Notes under the pieces: model-generated
Seen by the model: the letters and a program-made list of their open reading frames with translations, nothing else
Told to the model about the DNA's origin: nothing
The model's database searches: none
Shown: piece by piece, positions 1-6,963 of the stretch
How the letters are laid out: every line of letters starts with the position of its first letter
Numbering within the stretch: position 1 is the stretch's first letter
Made by a program: the position numbers and the translations under genes
Assembly (NCBI GenBank): GCA_964443145.1
Contig: CAYUBS010000098.1
Coordinates: 1 to 11,230 of the forward strand
Origin: JAHEFT01 sp964443145
GTDB lineage: Bacteria > Pseudomonadota > Gammaproteobacteria > Xanthomonadales > SZUA-36
Length of the DNA: 11,230 nucleotides
Direction: 5' to 3'

Positions 1-266
1 TTACCGCTCCAGCGGTGCAGGTTCCTGAGTAACTGTCCAAAGGGTATTTGAGTTTCCAGGTAGAGGATCGAGTCATAGGCCAATGCAGGTGAAGGCTGGT
101 AGGCGAACTTGAGCAGCAAACCTGTGGCAACCAGCAGAAACACCAAAACCATGGCCATACCACCCAGGCCCCAGGTCAAAGACAGGCGCAGCGTGCGTTC
201 CGGCACTTCACTGGGTCTGAAGTGCAGAAGCAGATTACGAAAGTATTTGCGTTGGTCTGTAATCAT
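1..266 (-). CDS. Cytochrome b, N-terminal part of a bc-type complex subunit (partial, runs off the left edge)
   Basis: Reading the minus strand from the ATG at 266-264 gives 88 codons plus two bases with no stop, so the gene continues past base 1. The protein starts MITDQRKYFRNLLLHF. It has one clear hydrophobic span (about residues 31-53, TWGLGGMAMVLVFLLVATGL), then an amphipathic stretch and IPFGQLLRNLHRWSG at residues 74-88. The (Q)xPFGxLxRNLHRW pattern is typical of the cytochrome b N-terminal domain in bacterial quinol-cytochrome c oxidoreductases. His84 would be the first b-heme ligand, matching the RxxH at the start of the second helix in mitochondrial cytochrome b. The usual order of helix 1, Qo-side helix and helix 2 is kept. 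The gene begins 14 bp after the stop of the monooxygenase gene on the same strand, with no good Shine-Dalgarno, so they are probably co-transcribed. No Rieske gene lies on this side. Heme ligation beyond His84 cannot be judged. Confidence 0.8.
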   Translation of the reverse strand, partial: MITDQRKYFRNLLLHFRPSEVPERTLRLSLTWGLGGMAMVLVFLLVATGLLLKFAYQPSPALAYDSILYLETQIPFGQLLRNLHRWSG

Positions 267-280
267 ATAAACGGCGCGGT

Positions 281-1759
281 CTATCTTTGGCGGATCTCGA
301 AGTGGCCCTTGTGGAACTTACGGTGTCGCTTCCGGTAAGTCTGGGCGTTGTAGGGATACAGGATCGTGATGTGGCCATCGTCACGTTTATACCAACTGCT
401 GCAGGAAGTGGACCAGACCGTTCCGGACAGGGCCTCCTGGATCTCCGTGCCGTAAGCCTGCATGGCTTCCTCGGTTGGGGAGATCAGTCCGTCTTTTCCG
501 GCGGCCCTGATGCAGTTCATGATCAGGTTGGCCGATTGCTCGATCATGAAAATAATGGAGGTGGAGCCGACCCCGGTGTTGGGCCCGGTGACAAAATGAT
601 AATTAGGGAACCCCGCCACCATGCAGCCCTCGTAGGCTATCGGGGCATTGGACCAGGCTTCACTGAGGGAATAGCCATCCGGACCGAATACCCGCTGATC
701 AATGTGATGGCCCTGGGTATCGAAGCCGGTTGCGTAGACCAGCACGTCGGCTTCGTGGATTTCTCCATCTATTGTCCTCACACCAGAAGGAAGAATACGC
801 TCGATTCTTTCTGTCACCAACGAGACATTATCTTTCGTCAGAGAAGTGAAAAAGTTGTCCGAAATGAGTACGCGTTTGCAACCGATCGGGTAATCAGGTG
901 TGAGTTTTTCCTGCAGAGCGGGATCCGGCACGCTCCGTTCGAGCAGTTTGCGGAACAGCCGCATTGCGAATCGCCGGGCGAGATTATCCCCGCTGGTTTT
1001 GACAATCGAGTAGGCAAACCAGTCGTAGCGCAGGAACAGGACGTATCGATACAGCTTTTCATACAGCGGCAGATGCCGGAAGCACCACTTTTCAATCGCA
1101 CTGTAGGCCCGGTCATAGCGGGGGATGAGGTAGTTTGGGGTGCGCTGAAACAGGATTACTTTCGCTGCGGTTTTGGCAATTTCCGGAACGATCTGTACGG
1201 CGCTGGCGGCGGAACCGATCAACACGACATTTTTACCTGCCAGGTCTATGTCATGGCGCCACCGTGATGAGTGCCAATGTTCGCCCTTGAAGGTCTCGGC
1301 GCCTTCGATGGCAGGGATCAGCGGAACATGCAATCCGCCACTACCGTCGATGACGTGGCGGGTGAGCACCCGGCGCCCGTCCGTGAGCGAGACTTCCCAC
1401 AGCCCCGTTTCATCGTCAAAACGGGATAGTTTGATGCCTGTTTCGGTATCGATATACGGACGTAGACCAAGTTCATCAACACAACGCTCCGCATAGGCCT
1501 GAATCTCATTCCACGGTGAATATTTTCGTGACCAGTCCGGGTTGGGCGCGAAGGAGAAACAGTAAAAGTGAGACATCACATCGCAAGCCGCACCTGGATA
1601 GCTGTTCCAGTACCAGGTGCCGCCTGGTTTAGCGGCGGTATCGCAGATGCGGAAATTGCGAATCCCTTCATCCAGCAGGCGCTTACCCATGCAGATTCCG
1701 GCAAATCCGGCCCCGATAACCAGGGCGTCGAAAACGTCGATGTTAGCGGCTCTATCCAC
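281..1759 (-). CDS. Flavin-containing / Baeyer-Villiger-type monooxygenase
   Basis: A 492-aa FAD- and NADPH-dependent monooxygenase of the family that includes cyclohexanone, phenylacetone and 4-hydroxyacetophenone monooxygenases. It would insert oxygen next to a ketone or oxidise a soft nucleophile; the substrate is unknown. FAD Rossmann motif GAGFAG is at residues 16-21, followed by the family signature GTWYWNSYPGAACD (47-60). The BVMO fingerprint is FKGEHWHSSRWR (157-168), matching FxGxxxHxxxW, but with Arg168 where Pro or Asp is usual. The NADPH site is at about 177-190 (IGSAASAVQI), and ATGFD is at 343-347. Length is normal for single-domain BVMOs. The start is a GTG at 1759-1757. It directly abuts AGAGG, unusually tight for a Shine-Dalgarno, and no in-frame ATG lies nearby upstream. 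The gene is divergent from the phosphonate block and just ahead of cytochrome b, so it is probably not part of the phosphonate system. Confidence 0.88.
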   Translation of the reverse strand: MDRAANIDVFDALVIGAGFAGICMGKRLLDEGIRNFRICDTAAKPGGTWYWNSYPGAACDVMSHFYCFSFAPNPDWSRKYSPWNEIQAYAERCVDELGLRPYIDTETGIKLSRFDDETGLWEVSLTDGRRVLTRHVIDGSGGLHVPLIPAIEGAETFKGEHWHSSRWRHDIDLAGKNVVLIGSAASAVQIVPEIAKTAAKVILFQRTPNYLIPRYDRAYSAIEKWCFRHLPLYEKLYRYVLFLRYDWFAYSIVKTSGDNLARRFAMRLFRKLLERSVPDPALQEKLTPDYPIGCKRVLISDNFFTSLTKDNVSLVTERIERILPSGVRTIDGEIHEADVLVYATGFDTQGHHIDQRVFGPDGYSLSEAWSNAPIAYEGCMVAGFPNYHFVTGPNTGVGSTSIIFMIEQSANLIMNCIRAAGKDGLISPTEEAMQAYGTEIQEALSGTVWSTSCSSWYKRDDGHITILYPYNAQTYRKRHRKFHKGHFEIRQR

Positions 1760-1809
1760 CCTCTCATTTTGCCTGAATGAACAGTCAGATAGCCAGCAAA
1801 AAACGGTTC

Positions 1810-1824
1810 GCGCTACAATAGCGC
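1810..1824 (+). promoter_or_regulatory. -10-like box inside a perfect short palindrome, directly before the first phosphonate-block gene
   Basis: TACAAT at 1814-1819 resembles a sigma-70 -10 box. It sits within GCGCTA-CAA-TAGCGC (1810-1824), a perfect inverted repeat with 6-bp arms that ends at the base before the ATG at 1825. A transcript initiated 6-8 bases after the box would start at or next to the ATG, and there is no Shine-Dalgarno in front of that ATG. Both facts fit a leaderless mRNA. I see no good -35 at 16-18 bp. The palindrome could also be an operator. On the other strand the same bases read TATTGT, so it might serve the divergent monooxygenase too. Function is inferred from position and sequence only. 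Confidence 0.4.
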
Positions 1825-2586
1825 ATGCATGCGATCATACTTGCCGCCGGCCGTGGAAGCCGGCTGGCTGAACACAATCCCGAGGGCCACCCAAAGTGCC
1901 TGATGGAGTTTGACGGACGCAGCCTGCTGGACCGGCATCTCGACCTGCTCAATCAGTTGGGCGTTCGCAAATGTGACATCGTGATCGGTTATGAGGCCGA
2001 CCGCATTGTCGAGCATGTCGGTACGTTGTTTTCCCGGCCCGATGTAGCCTATCACTTCAATCCGCAATATCGACAAGGGAGCGTTCTGAGCCTGCTGGCG
2101 GCGCGTGAGACACTGGAGTCCGGCGTACCGGTCCTGGTGATGGATGCCGATGTGCTTTATCACCCGGATATCCTGCAAAGGCTGGTCGACACCGATGTTG
2201 AGAATTGCTACCTGCTGGATCGCGATTTCGTGGACGGTGAAGAGCCGGTCAAGATTGCTATCCAGGAAGGTATGATGGTTGAGTTTCGCAAACAATTGGC
2301 CAAAGGCCTCAATTACGACACCATCGGCGAGTCAGTTGGCTTTTTCCGTTTCGGACCGCAATGCGCTGGCCTGATTGCCACCGAATGCGCCCGCTTCAAG
2401 GAAGAAGGCCTGGGTGATGAACCGCACGAGGAAGCCTTGAGGAACGTGTTGTTGCGGCAGCCAGGTTCGTTTGGTGTCGAAGACGTAAGCGGTCTGCCGT
2501 GGATCGAAATCGACTTCCCCGAAGACGTGGTCCGTGCCGGGGATGAAGTACTACCGGCAATCCGTGTCGACTACCCAAACTTTTAG
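1825..2586 (+). CDS. Stand-alone nucleotidyltransferase (choline-phosphate / AEP cytidylyltransferase-like)
   Basis: A 253-aa cytoplasmic NTP-transferase of the LicC / sugar-1-phosphate nucleotidyltransferase fold. It opens with the nucleotide-binding signature MHAIILAAGRGSRL and PKCL at about residues 23-26. The metal-binding acidic pair is in VMDADVLYHPDIL (about 104-116). A second acidic patch, IEIDFPEDV (about 227-235), resembles the D-x-D/E element near the C-terminus of LicC-type enzymes. Members transfer CMP or another NMP from NTP to a phosphate- or phosphonate-bearing substrate. Being first in a run with PEP mutase, decarboxylase and AEP aminotransferase, it may make CMP-AEP, like the known PntC cytidylyltransferase domain of Treponema; that substrate is inference. 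Choline phosphate, glycerol phosphate or a sugar phosphate remain possible. The start is firm because the signature begins at residue 3. Its stop is 6 bp before the PEP mutase ATG, so they are very likely co-translated. Confidence 0.85.
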   Translation: MHAIILAAGRGSRLAEHNPEGHPKCLMEFDGRSLLDRHLDLLNQLGVRKCDIVIGYEADRIVEHVGTLFSRPDVAYHFNPQYRQGSVLSLLAARETLESGVPVLVMDADVLYHPDILQRLVDTDVENCYLLDRDFVDGEEPVKIAIQEGMMVEFRKQLAKGLNYDTIGESVGFFRFGPQCAGLIATECARFKEEGLGDEPHEEALRNVLLRQPGSFGVEDVSGLPWIEIDFPEDVVRAGDEVLPAIRVDYPNF

Positions 2587-2590
2587 GAAA
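2584..2590 (+). promoter_or_regulatory. Ribosome binding site for PEP mutase overlapping the previous stop codon
   Basis: TAGGAAA contains the TAG stop of the nucleotidyltransferase and an AGGAAA Shine-Dalgarno, with the PEP mutase ATG at 2593. This fixes the start and suggests translational coupling of the two genes. Confidence 0.6.
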
Positions 2591-2592
2591 CC

Positions 2593-4221
2593 ATGAAAAA
2601 GACAAGCCAGCTTAAGAATTTGCTCCAATCCGGTCAGACAGAATTCATCCTGGAAGCTCATAACGGGTTGGCGGCGAAAATTGTAGAAGAAGCCGGTTTC
2701 CAGGGCATCTGGGGCTCGGGCCTGGCGCTTTCAGCACAGCACGCGGTGCGTGACAACAACGAACTCAGCTGGACCCAGGTCGTTAACATGCTGGAGTTCA
2801 TGTCGGACGCAACCACGATACCCATCCTGCTCGACGGCGATACCGGCTATGGGGATTTCAACAACATGCGCCGGCTGGTTCGCAAACTGGAGCAGCGCGA
2901 TATCGCAGGTGTTTGCATTGAGGATAAGCTGTTTCCGAAGACCAACAGTTTCATCCAGGGTGAACAGCAGGAGCTTGAGGATATTCAGACTTTCTGCGGA
3001 AAAATCCAGGCCGGCAAGGACGCCCAGGCGGACGATGATTTTTGCATTGTCGCGCGGGTCGAGGCCTTTATCGCCGGCTGGGGGCTGGATGAAGCACTCA
3101 AGCGTGGCGAAGCCTACCGCCAGGCCGGCGCCGATGCGATCCTGATTCACAGCAAGCTATCACGGCCCGACGAAGTTCTGGCATTCGCACGCGAGTGGGA
3201 CAACCGCTGTCCGCTGGTCATCGTTCCGACCAAGTACTATTCGACACCGACCGAAGTTTTCCGGCAACACAAGGTCAGCCTGGTCATCTGGGCCAACCAC
3301 ATGATACGGGCCAACATCACGGCCATGCAGATGACCGCCCGCTCGATTTATGAGTCCGAATCACTGGTCGACGTGGAAGGCAGGGTAGCGACGGTGTCTG
3401 AAATTTTCCGCTTGCAGGGCGCGGACGAATTGCTGGAGGCCGAGAAAATCTATGCCCGAAGCACTGGCAAGGACGCATCGGCCGTCATACTGGCTGCCAG
3501 TCGCGGACGTGGTATGGATGAATTGACCCACGACAAGCCGAAAGTGATGATCCCGGTGGCCGGACAGACCGTCCTGCGCCGGTTGATCGACCGGTTCAAA
3601 GCAAAAGGCATCAATGACATCACCGTGGTTGGCGGTTACCACAGTGATGCGATCGATGAGCAGGGCATCAATCTCGTGGTCAACGATCAATGGGCCAGCA
3701 GTGACGAGCTGGTATCGCTCAGTTGTGCGCTCGATTCGGTGTCCGGTGACACCGTACTGATTTACGGCGACCTGCTGTTTCGCACCTACATACTGAACAA
3801 CCTGATGGACTGGGACGCCGAGTTACTGGTCGTGGTGGATTCTTCCCCGCTGGAACAAGCCAGGGGCAACAAGAACGACCTGGCTTACTGCTCCGCGCCC
3901 GACGACCGCGCCATGTATCAGCAAAAAGTCAGCCTGGAACGGATCAGTTCAGAGCACGACTGGCAAGGCTCTGCACCACAGGGCCGCTGGATCGGAATGC
4001 TCAAAGCCAGTGGCGCGGGCAGGGATCACTTGCTGGAGGCCCTTGGGCAGTTGCGCTCAGAGGACGGCTTTGAGCAACTGGCCGTACCGGACCTGATCAA
4101 TCGCCTGGTCGAAAATGGCCATGCGCCTCAGGTACAGTATATTTCCGGACACTGGATGGACATCAATAACCTGGAAGATCTTCAGCGGGCGGGTGATTTC
4201 GCCCACCACCGGGATTCCTGA
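2593..4221 (+). CDS. pepM: Phosphoenolpyruvate mutase fused to a C-terminal nucleotidyltransferase domain
   Basis: A 542-aa bifunctional enzyme. The N-terminal domain (about 1-285) belongs to the PEP mutase / isocitrate lyase superfamily and catalyses PEP to phosphonopyruvate, the committed C-P bond-forming step. The diagnostic EDKLFPKTNS (110-119) fits EDKx5NS, which separates true mutases from lyases. Mg-binding and catalytic acids are in LLDGDTGYGDFNN (79-91), and the substrate-loop region is GIWGSGLA (38-45). The C-terminal domain (about 295-540) is an NTP-transferase: AVILAASRGRGMDELTHDKP (297-316) followed by KVM is the nucleotide-binding signature, with Ser in place of the usual second Gly in LAAG. 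Acidic residues in LIYGDLLF (389-396) and HWMDINNLEDL (520-530) fit the metal sites. Mutase-nucleotidyltransferase fusions are a known architecture and suggest that the phosphonate ends up nucleotide-activated. The downstream decarboxylase begins 14 bp after the stop. Confidence 0.95.
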   Translation: MKKTSQLKNLLQSGQTEFILEAHNGLAAKIVEEAGFQGIWGSGLALSAQHAVRDNNELSWTQVVNMLEFMSDATTIPILLDGDTGYGDFNNMRRLVRKLEQRDIAGVCIEDKLFPKTNSFIQGEQQELEDIQTFCGKIQAGKDAQADDDFCIVARVEAFIAGWGLDEALKRGEAYRQAGADAILIHSKLSRPDEVLAFAREWDNRCPLVIVPTKYYSTPTEVFRQHKVSLVIWANHMIRANITAMQMTARSIYESESLVDVEGRVATVSEIFRLQGADELLEAEKIYARSTGKDASAVILAASRGRGMDELTHDKPKVMIPVAGQTVLRRLIDRFKAKGINDITVVGGYHSDAIDEQGINLVVNDQWASSDELVSLSCALDSVSGDTVLIYGDLLFRTYILNNLMDWDAELLVVVDSSPLEQARGNKNDLAYCSAPDDRAMYQQKVSLERISSEHDWQGSAPQGRWIGMLKASGAGRDHLLEALGQLRSEDGFEQLAVPDLINRLVENGHAPQVQYISGHWMDINNLEDLQRAGDFAHHRDS

Positions 4222-4235
4222 GAGCGACTATATCC

Positions 4236-5396
4236 ATGATCCAGGCAAGCGATTTTATCAACCCGGCCAAAGCCTATGGTTTCAATACCTGGGCCGGCGT
4301 TCCCTGTTCCTTCCTGACGCCGTTCATCAATGGAGTGATCGATGATCCGGAGATGACCTATATCCCCTCGGCCAACGAGGGCGATGCAGTTGCAACGGCC
4401 ACAGGAGCAGCCCTCGCGGGACGCCCCGCCGTTGCCATGATGCAAAATTCCGGCCTGGGCAACGCCGTCAGCCCTCTCAGTTCACTGAATTGGGTATTTC
4501 GGATCCCGGTGCTGTTGATCATCACATTGCGTGGTGAACCCGGATTGAGTGATGAACCACAGCACGAGTTGATGGGCCAGATCACCGGGCAGATCCTCGA
4601 TCAGTTACAGATCCCCTGGGACTGGTTTCCACGCAGCGCTGATCAAGTCGAAGGTGCGCTGACCGTTGCCAACTGGCAAATGGAGCGGTCCGGTTTGCCC
4701 TATGCACTGGTCATGAAAAAAGGCTCAGTCGAGCCTGCGGACCTGAAAAGCGAGTGGCTGCCGGAAAGGCGACCAACAGCGTTCAGCGCAGAAGAGTTTC
4801 GGCCGGGCGAGGCGGTAATGAGCCGACAGCAGGCACTCACAACCGTGGTTGAAAATACCCCGGAAGATGAAACCGTGGTTATTGCTTCAACCGGGTTTAC
4901 CGGCCGCGAATTATTCGCCATTGCAGACCGGCCCAACCAGCTTTACATGGTCGGTTCCATGGGGTGCGCCTCATCGCTGGGGTTGGGTATGTCCCTGGCA
5001 ATGCCGGACAAGCGCATACTGGTGGCTGACGGTGATGGCGCCGCGCTGATGCGGATGGGCAACCTGGCCACGATTGGCGCCTGCGGCGGGGAAAATCTTC
5101 AGCACCTGTTGCTCGATAACGGCCTGCATGAATCCACTGGTGGGCAATCGACCGTGAGCCGTGCCGTGAGTTTTGCCGCTATCGCCCGGGCCTGTGGTTA
5201 CCCGATGGCGTCAGAGGCCCTGACCCGGGACGAACTGGAGTCGTTTCTGAAGGCAAAAGGCGGGCCTGCATTGCAGCAACTGAAAACGACAAAGGGCGTG
5301 CCCGAAGGTTTGCCCCGGCCCGATATTACCCCGCGGGAAGTAAAACAAAGACTGATGCAGCACCTCGGCGTGGATACGCCCTGGCTGTCGTTATAG
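4236..5396 (+). CDS. ppd: Phosphonopyruvate decarboxylase
   Basis: A 386-aa thiamine-diphosphate-dependent enzyme that converts phosphonopyruvate to phosphonoacetaldehyde. The irreversible decarboxylation drives the unfavourable PEP mutase reaction. Family landmarks are GVPCSFLTPFI (21-31), the TPP-activating glutamate in SANEGDAVATATGA (45-58, Glu48), MMQNSGLGNAVSPL (68-81), and RGEPG with DEPQHELMG (99-103 and 106-114). The C-terminal TPP/Mg motif begins at ADGDGAALMRMGN (264-276) and ends at DN (294-295), the standard GDG-x25ish-N spacing. Length is close to characterised Ppd proteins (about 375-400 aa). No truncation or frameshift is visible. It lies directly between PEP mutase and the other phosphonate genes, as in most AEP biosynthetic clusters. 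The assignment is separated from acetolactate synthase-like relatives by the short length and the NSGLGN and DEPQH motifs. Confidence 0.95.
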   Translation: MIQASDFINPAKAYGFNTWAGVPCSFLTPFINGVIDDPEMTYIPSANEGDAVATATGAALAGRPAVAMMQNSGLGNAVSPLSSLNWVFRIPVLLIITLRGEPGLSDEPQHELMGQITGQILDQLQIPWDWFPRSADQVEGALTVANWQMERSGLPYALVMKKGSVEPADLKSEWLPERRPTAFSAEEFRPGEAVMSRQQALTTVVENTPEDETVVIASTGFTGRELFAIADRPNQLYMVGSMGCASSLGLGMSLAMPDKRILVADGDGAALMRMGNLATIGACGGENLQHLLLDNGLHESTGGQSTVSRAVSFAAIARACGYPMASEALTRDELESFLKAKGGPALQQLKTTKGVPEGLPRPDITPREVKQRLMQHLGVDTPWLSL

Positions 5397-5397
5397 T

Positions 5398-5403
5398 TAC
5401 AAT
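5398..5403 (+). promoter_or_regulatory. Possible internal -10 box upstream of the methyltransferase-like gene
   Basis: TACAAT lies just after the decarboxylase stop, and the longer string TACAATAGCGC (5398-5408) is identical over 11 bases to 1814-1824 before the first gene of the block. A start about 7 bases downstream would leave a leader of about 24 bases containing AAAGGA before the ATG at 5434. No convincing -35 is visible. The match to the first promoter is the main support; it could also be chance. Confidence 0.35.
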
Positions 5404-5433
5404 AGCGCCCGGCGCGAATAAAAGGACATAAAC

Positions 5434-5852
5434 ATGGCATCCAGCCGTATTGAAAAAATGGGCAACCGAACCGGCCTGGCCGGCCTGATCGATCGCCTGC
5501 GTTACCACGAGGCATCGCGCCAGGGCCTTGGCCTGCTGTTGTTGCTGGTTTGCGCGTACTTCACTGTACCGGCAGGGGAGCCGCGTATCTTCGCCGGGTT
5601 CGCGATGGCTGCCGTCGGCCAGATTTGGCGCATNNNNNNNNNNNNNNNNNNNNNNNNNNNNNNNNNNNNNNNNNNNNNNNNNNNNNNNNNNNNNNNNNNN
5701 NNNNNNNNNNNNNNNNNNNNNNNNNNNNNNNNNAACCTAACGAGGATGCTGTATGGGACGTGCGCCAGTCCATGATTCGTAATGGTGAGCTGGTCTATAC
5801 CCTTTTTGAAGTTGGTGCGGCAGTCCTGCTGTGGTACCTCGCAACGGGCTGA
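5434..5852 (+). CDS. Membrane protein, probable ICMT/PEMT-like methyltransferase, interrupted by an assembly gap
   Basis: The N-terminal 67 codons (5434-5633) and the last 38 (5736-5849, stop TGA at 5850-5852) flank 100 N. The two parts are in different frames across the N run. This is not evidence of a frameshift because the gap length is arbitrary, and one interrupted gene is the simplest reading. The N-terminal part has a basic start, a hydrophobic helix (about 31-46) and a second one ending in FAGFAMAAVGQIWR (53-66). That ending resembles the helix before the catalytic region of isoprenylcysteine carboxyl methyltransferase-like and phospholipid N-methyltransferase-like proteins. The C-terminal part, with W-x6-IRNGELVY and a last helix GAAVLLWYLATG, resembles the tail of the same group. 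The SAM-binding and catalytic core would lie in the gap, so the activity is unproven. The ribosome site AAAGGA (5421-5426) supports the start. Its place between decarboxylase and aminotransferase suggests a role in the same pathway. Confidence 0.5.
5634..5733. other. Assembly gap of 100 N
   Basis: Exactly 100 consecutive N is the usual placeholder for a scaffold gap of unknown size. For a typical ICMT-like protein of about 200 aa, roughly 90-110 codons would be missing, more than 100 bases. Extra genes hidden in the gap cannot be excluded. Confidence 0.97.
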
Positions 5853-5864
5853 GCAGGGACTCCT

Positions 5865-6944
5865 ATGCGTTATATTCTTTTGAACCCCGGGCCGGTGAGC
5901 CTCAGTGACGGTGTCCGTGCTGTGGTGGCCAGTGAAGACCTGTGCCATCGGGAACCCGAATATTTTAAATTGCAGGACCGGGTGCGCAGCGGTTTGCTCG
6001 ACGTGTATGGCCTGGACCATGAAATCTGGACCAGTGTGCTGCTTGGCGGTTCAGGGACCACAGCGCTCGAGGCCATGTTGTCCTCCCTGTTGCCGCGTAA
6101 TGCCCGTCTGTTGGTCATTGAAAACGGCGTTTATGGCGAACGGATCAGCCGGATCGCTGAAATTCATGGAATCGGGTTTGAAGCGATCCACCATGAATGG
6201 ATCGGGGCCGTTGATATGGAGCGGGTTGCGATAGCCTTGTCGGAGGGCGAATTTACCCACGTTGCCGCCGTTCACCACGAGACAACCACCGGCCGCCTGA
6301 ACGACGTCGGGCGACTCGCCCAATTGTGTGAGCAGCATGGTGCAGGGCTTTTGCTGGATGCTGTTTCCAGCTTTGGTGCTGAGGACATTCCATTTGAATC
6401 ACCGGCCTTGCTGGCTTGTGCCGCGACCGCGAATAAATGCCTGCATGGCATCCCCGGTCTGTGCATGGTCATCAGCCGAAAAACCGCCCTGAAACAGGCG
6501 GCAGAACCACCTCGAAGCCTCTATATGCACTTGCCGCTATGGGCAGGCAAGCAGGATCAACAGGGCACTCCGTTTACGCCAGCGGTAAACAGCGTGTTGG
6601 CCTTGAACAAGGCATTGGCGGAGTTGGAAAAACAGGGTGGTTGGCGGGCTCGCCATGCGCACTACGGCAAGCTGGCCGGCCAGGTTAAGCGGGCCTTGTC
6701 ACGGCACAGCGTCCAGGCTTTGCTTGCCCCCGGGGAGTCATCCTGCGTACTAAACGCTTATCACCTGCCCAAGGGCAAATCCTATGACGACATCCATGAC
6801 GGTTTGAAACAGCGCGGTTTCGTGGTTTATGCCGGCCAGGGCAGCCTGGTGACCGAGATGTTTCGGATTTCAACGATGGGTGACATCAGTAATTACGACA
6901 TGGAGCGCCTGCTGGCCGCTCTTTCCGCGGTGTTTTCCGAATGA
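5865..6944 (+). CDS. phnW: 2-aminoethylphosphonate aminotransferase (PhnW-like)
   Basis: A 359-aa class-V PLP enzyme that interconverts phosphonoacetaldehyde and 2-aminoethylphosphonate using an amino-acid donor. It starts with the PhnW-like RYILLNPGPVSLSDGVR (2-18), followed by DLCHREPEY (25-33). The phosphate-binding loop is GGSGTTALEA (61-70) and the cofactor-ring aspartate is in LLDAVSSFGAED (164-174). The PLP Schiff-base lysine is Lys191 in ATANKCLHGIPG (187-198), close to Lys194 of Salmonella PhnW. FRISTMGD (333-340) holds the substrate carboxylate arginine. PhnW is best known from AEP degradation. Here PEP mutase and decarboxylase sit upstream and there is no phosphonatase (PhnX) or PhnA/PhnY, so the biosynthetic direction is inferred. 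AGGGAC before the ATG, 12 bp after the preceding stop, supports the start. Length is normal. Confidence 0.93.
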   Translation: MRYILLNPGPVSLSDGVRAVVASEDLCHREPEYFKLQDRVRSGLLDVYGLDHEIWTSVLLGGSGTTALEAMLSSLLPRNARLLVIENGVYGERISRIAEIHGIGFEAIHHEWIGAVDMERVAIALSEGEFTHVAAVHHETTTGRLNDVGRLAQLCEQHGAGLLLDAVSSFGAEDIPFESPALLACAATANKCLHGIPGLCMVISRKTALKQAAEPPRSLYMHLPLWAGKQDQQGTPFTPAVNSVLALNKALAELEKQGGWRARHAHYGKLAGQVKRALSRHSVQALLAPGESSCVLNAYHLPKGKSYDDIHDGLKQRGFVVYAGQGSLVTEMFRISTMGDISNYDMERLLAALSAVFSE

Positions 6945-6948
6945 TCGA

Positions 6949-6957
6949 TGGTAAAAT
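6949..6957 (+). promoter_or_regulatory. Extended -10 promoter element before the YLDPTTGS gene
   Basis: TGGTAAAAT (TG at 6949-6950, -10 TAAAAT at 6952-6957) matches the extended -10 pattern TGnTAnnnT, which can work without a good -35. It lies in the 19-bp gap between the aminotransferase stop and the ATG at 6964, only 6 bp before that ATG. Transcripts from it would start at about the start codon and be leaderless. It could give the second half of the block its own transcription. Confidence 0.4.
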
Positions 6958-6963
6958 CCTGAT

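Noticed and set aside
287..1267. Long plus-strand open frame of 326 codons antisense to the monooxygenase
   Set aside because: It is fully opposite a gene with clear FAD and BVMO motifs, its translation shows no recognisable domain, and it is best explained as a high-GC shadow frame.
1813..2295. 160-codon minus-strand frame opposite the stand-alone nucleotidyltransferase
   Set aside because: The plus strand carries a full family signature from residue 3; the antisense translation resembles no family I know.
5434..5852. Apparent frameshift between the two halves of the methyltransferase-like gene
   Set aside because: The two halves are separated by a 100-N placeholder of arbitrary length, so frame comparison is meaningless.
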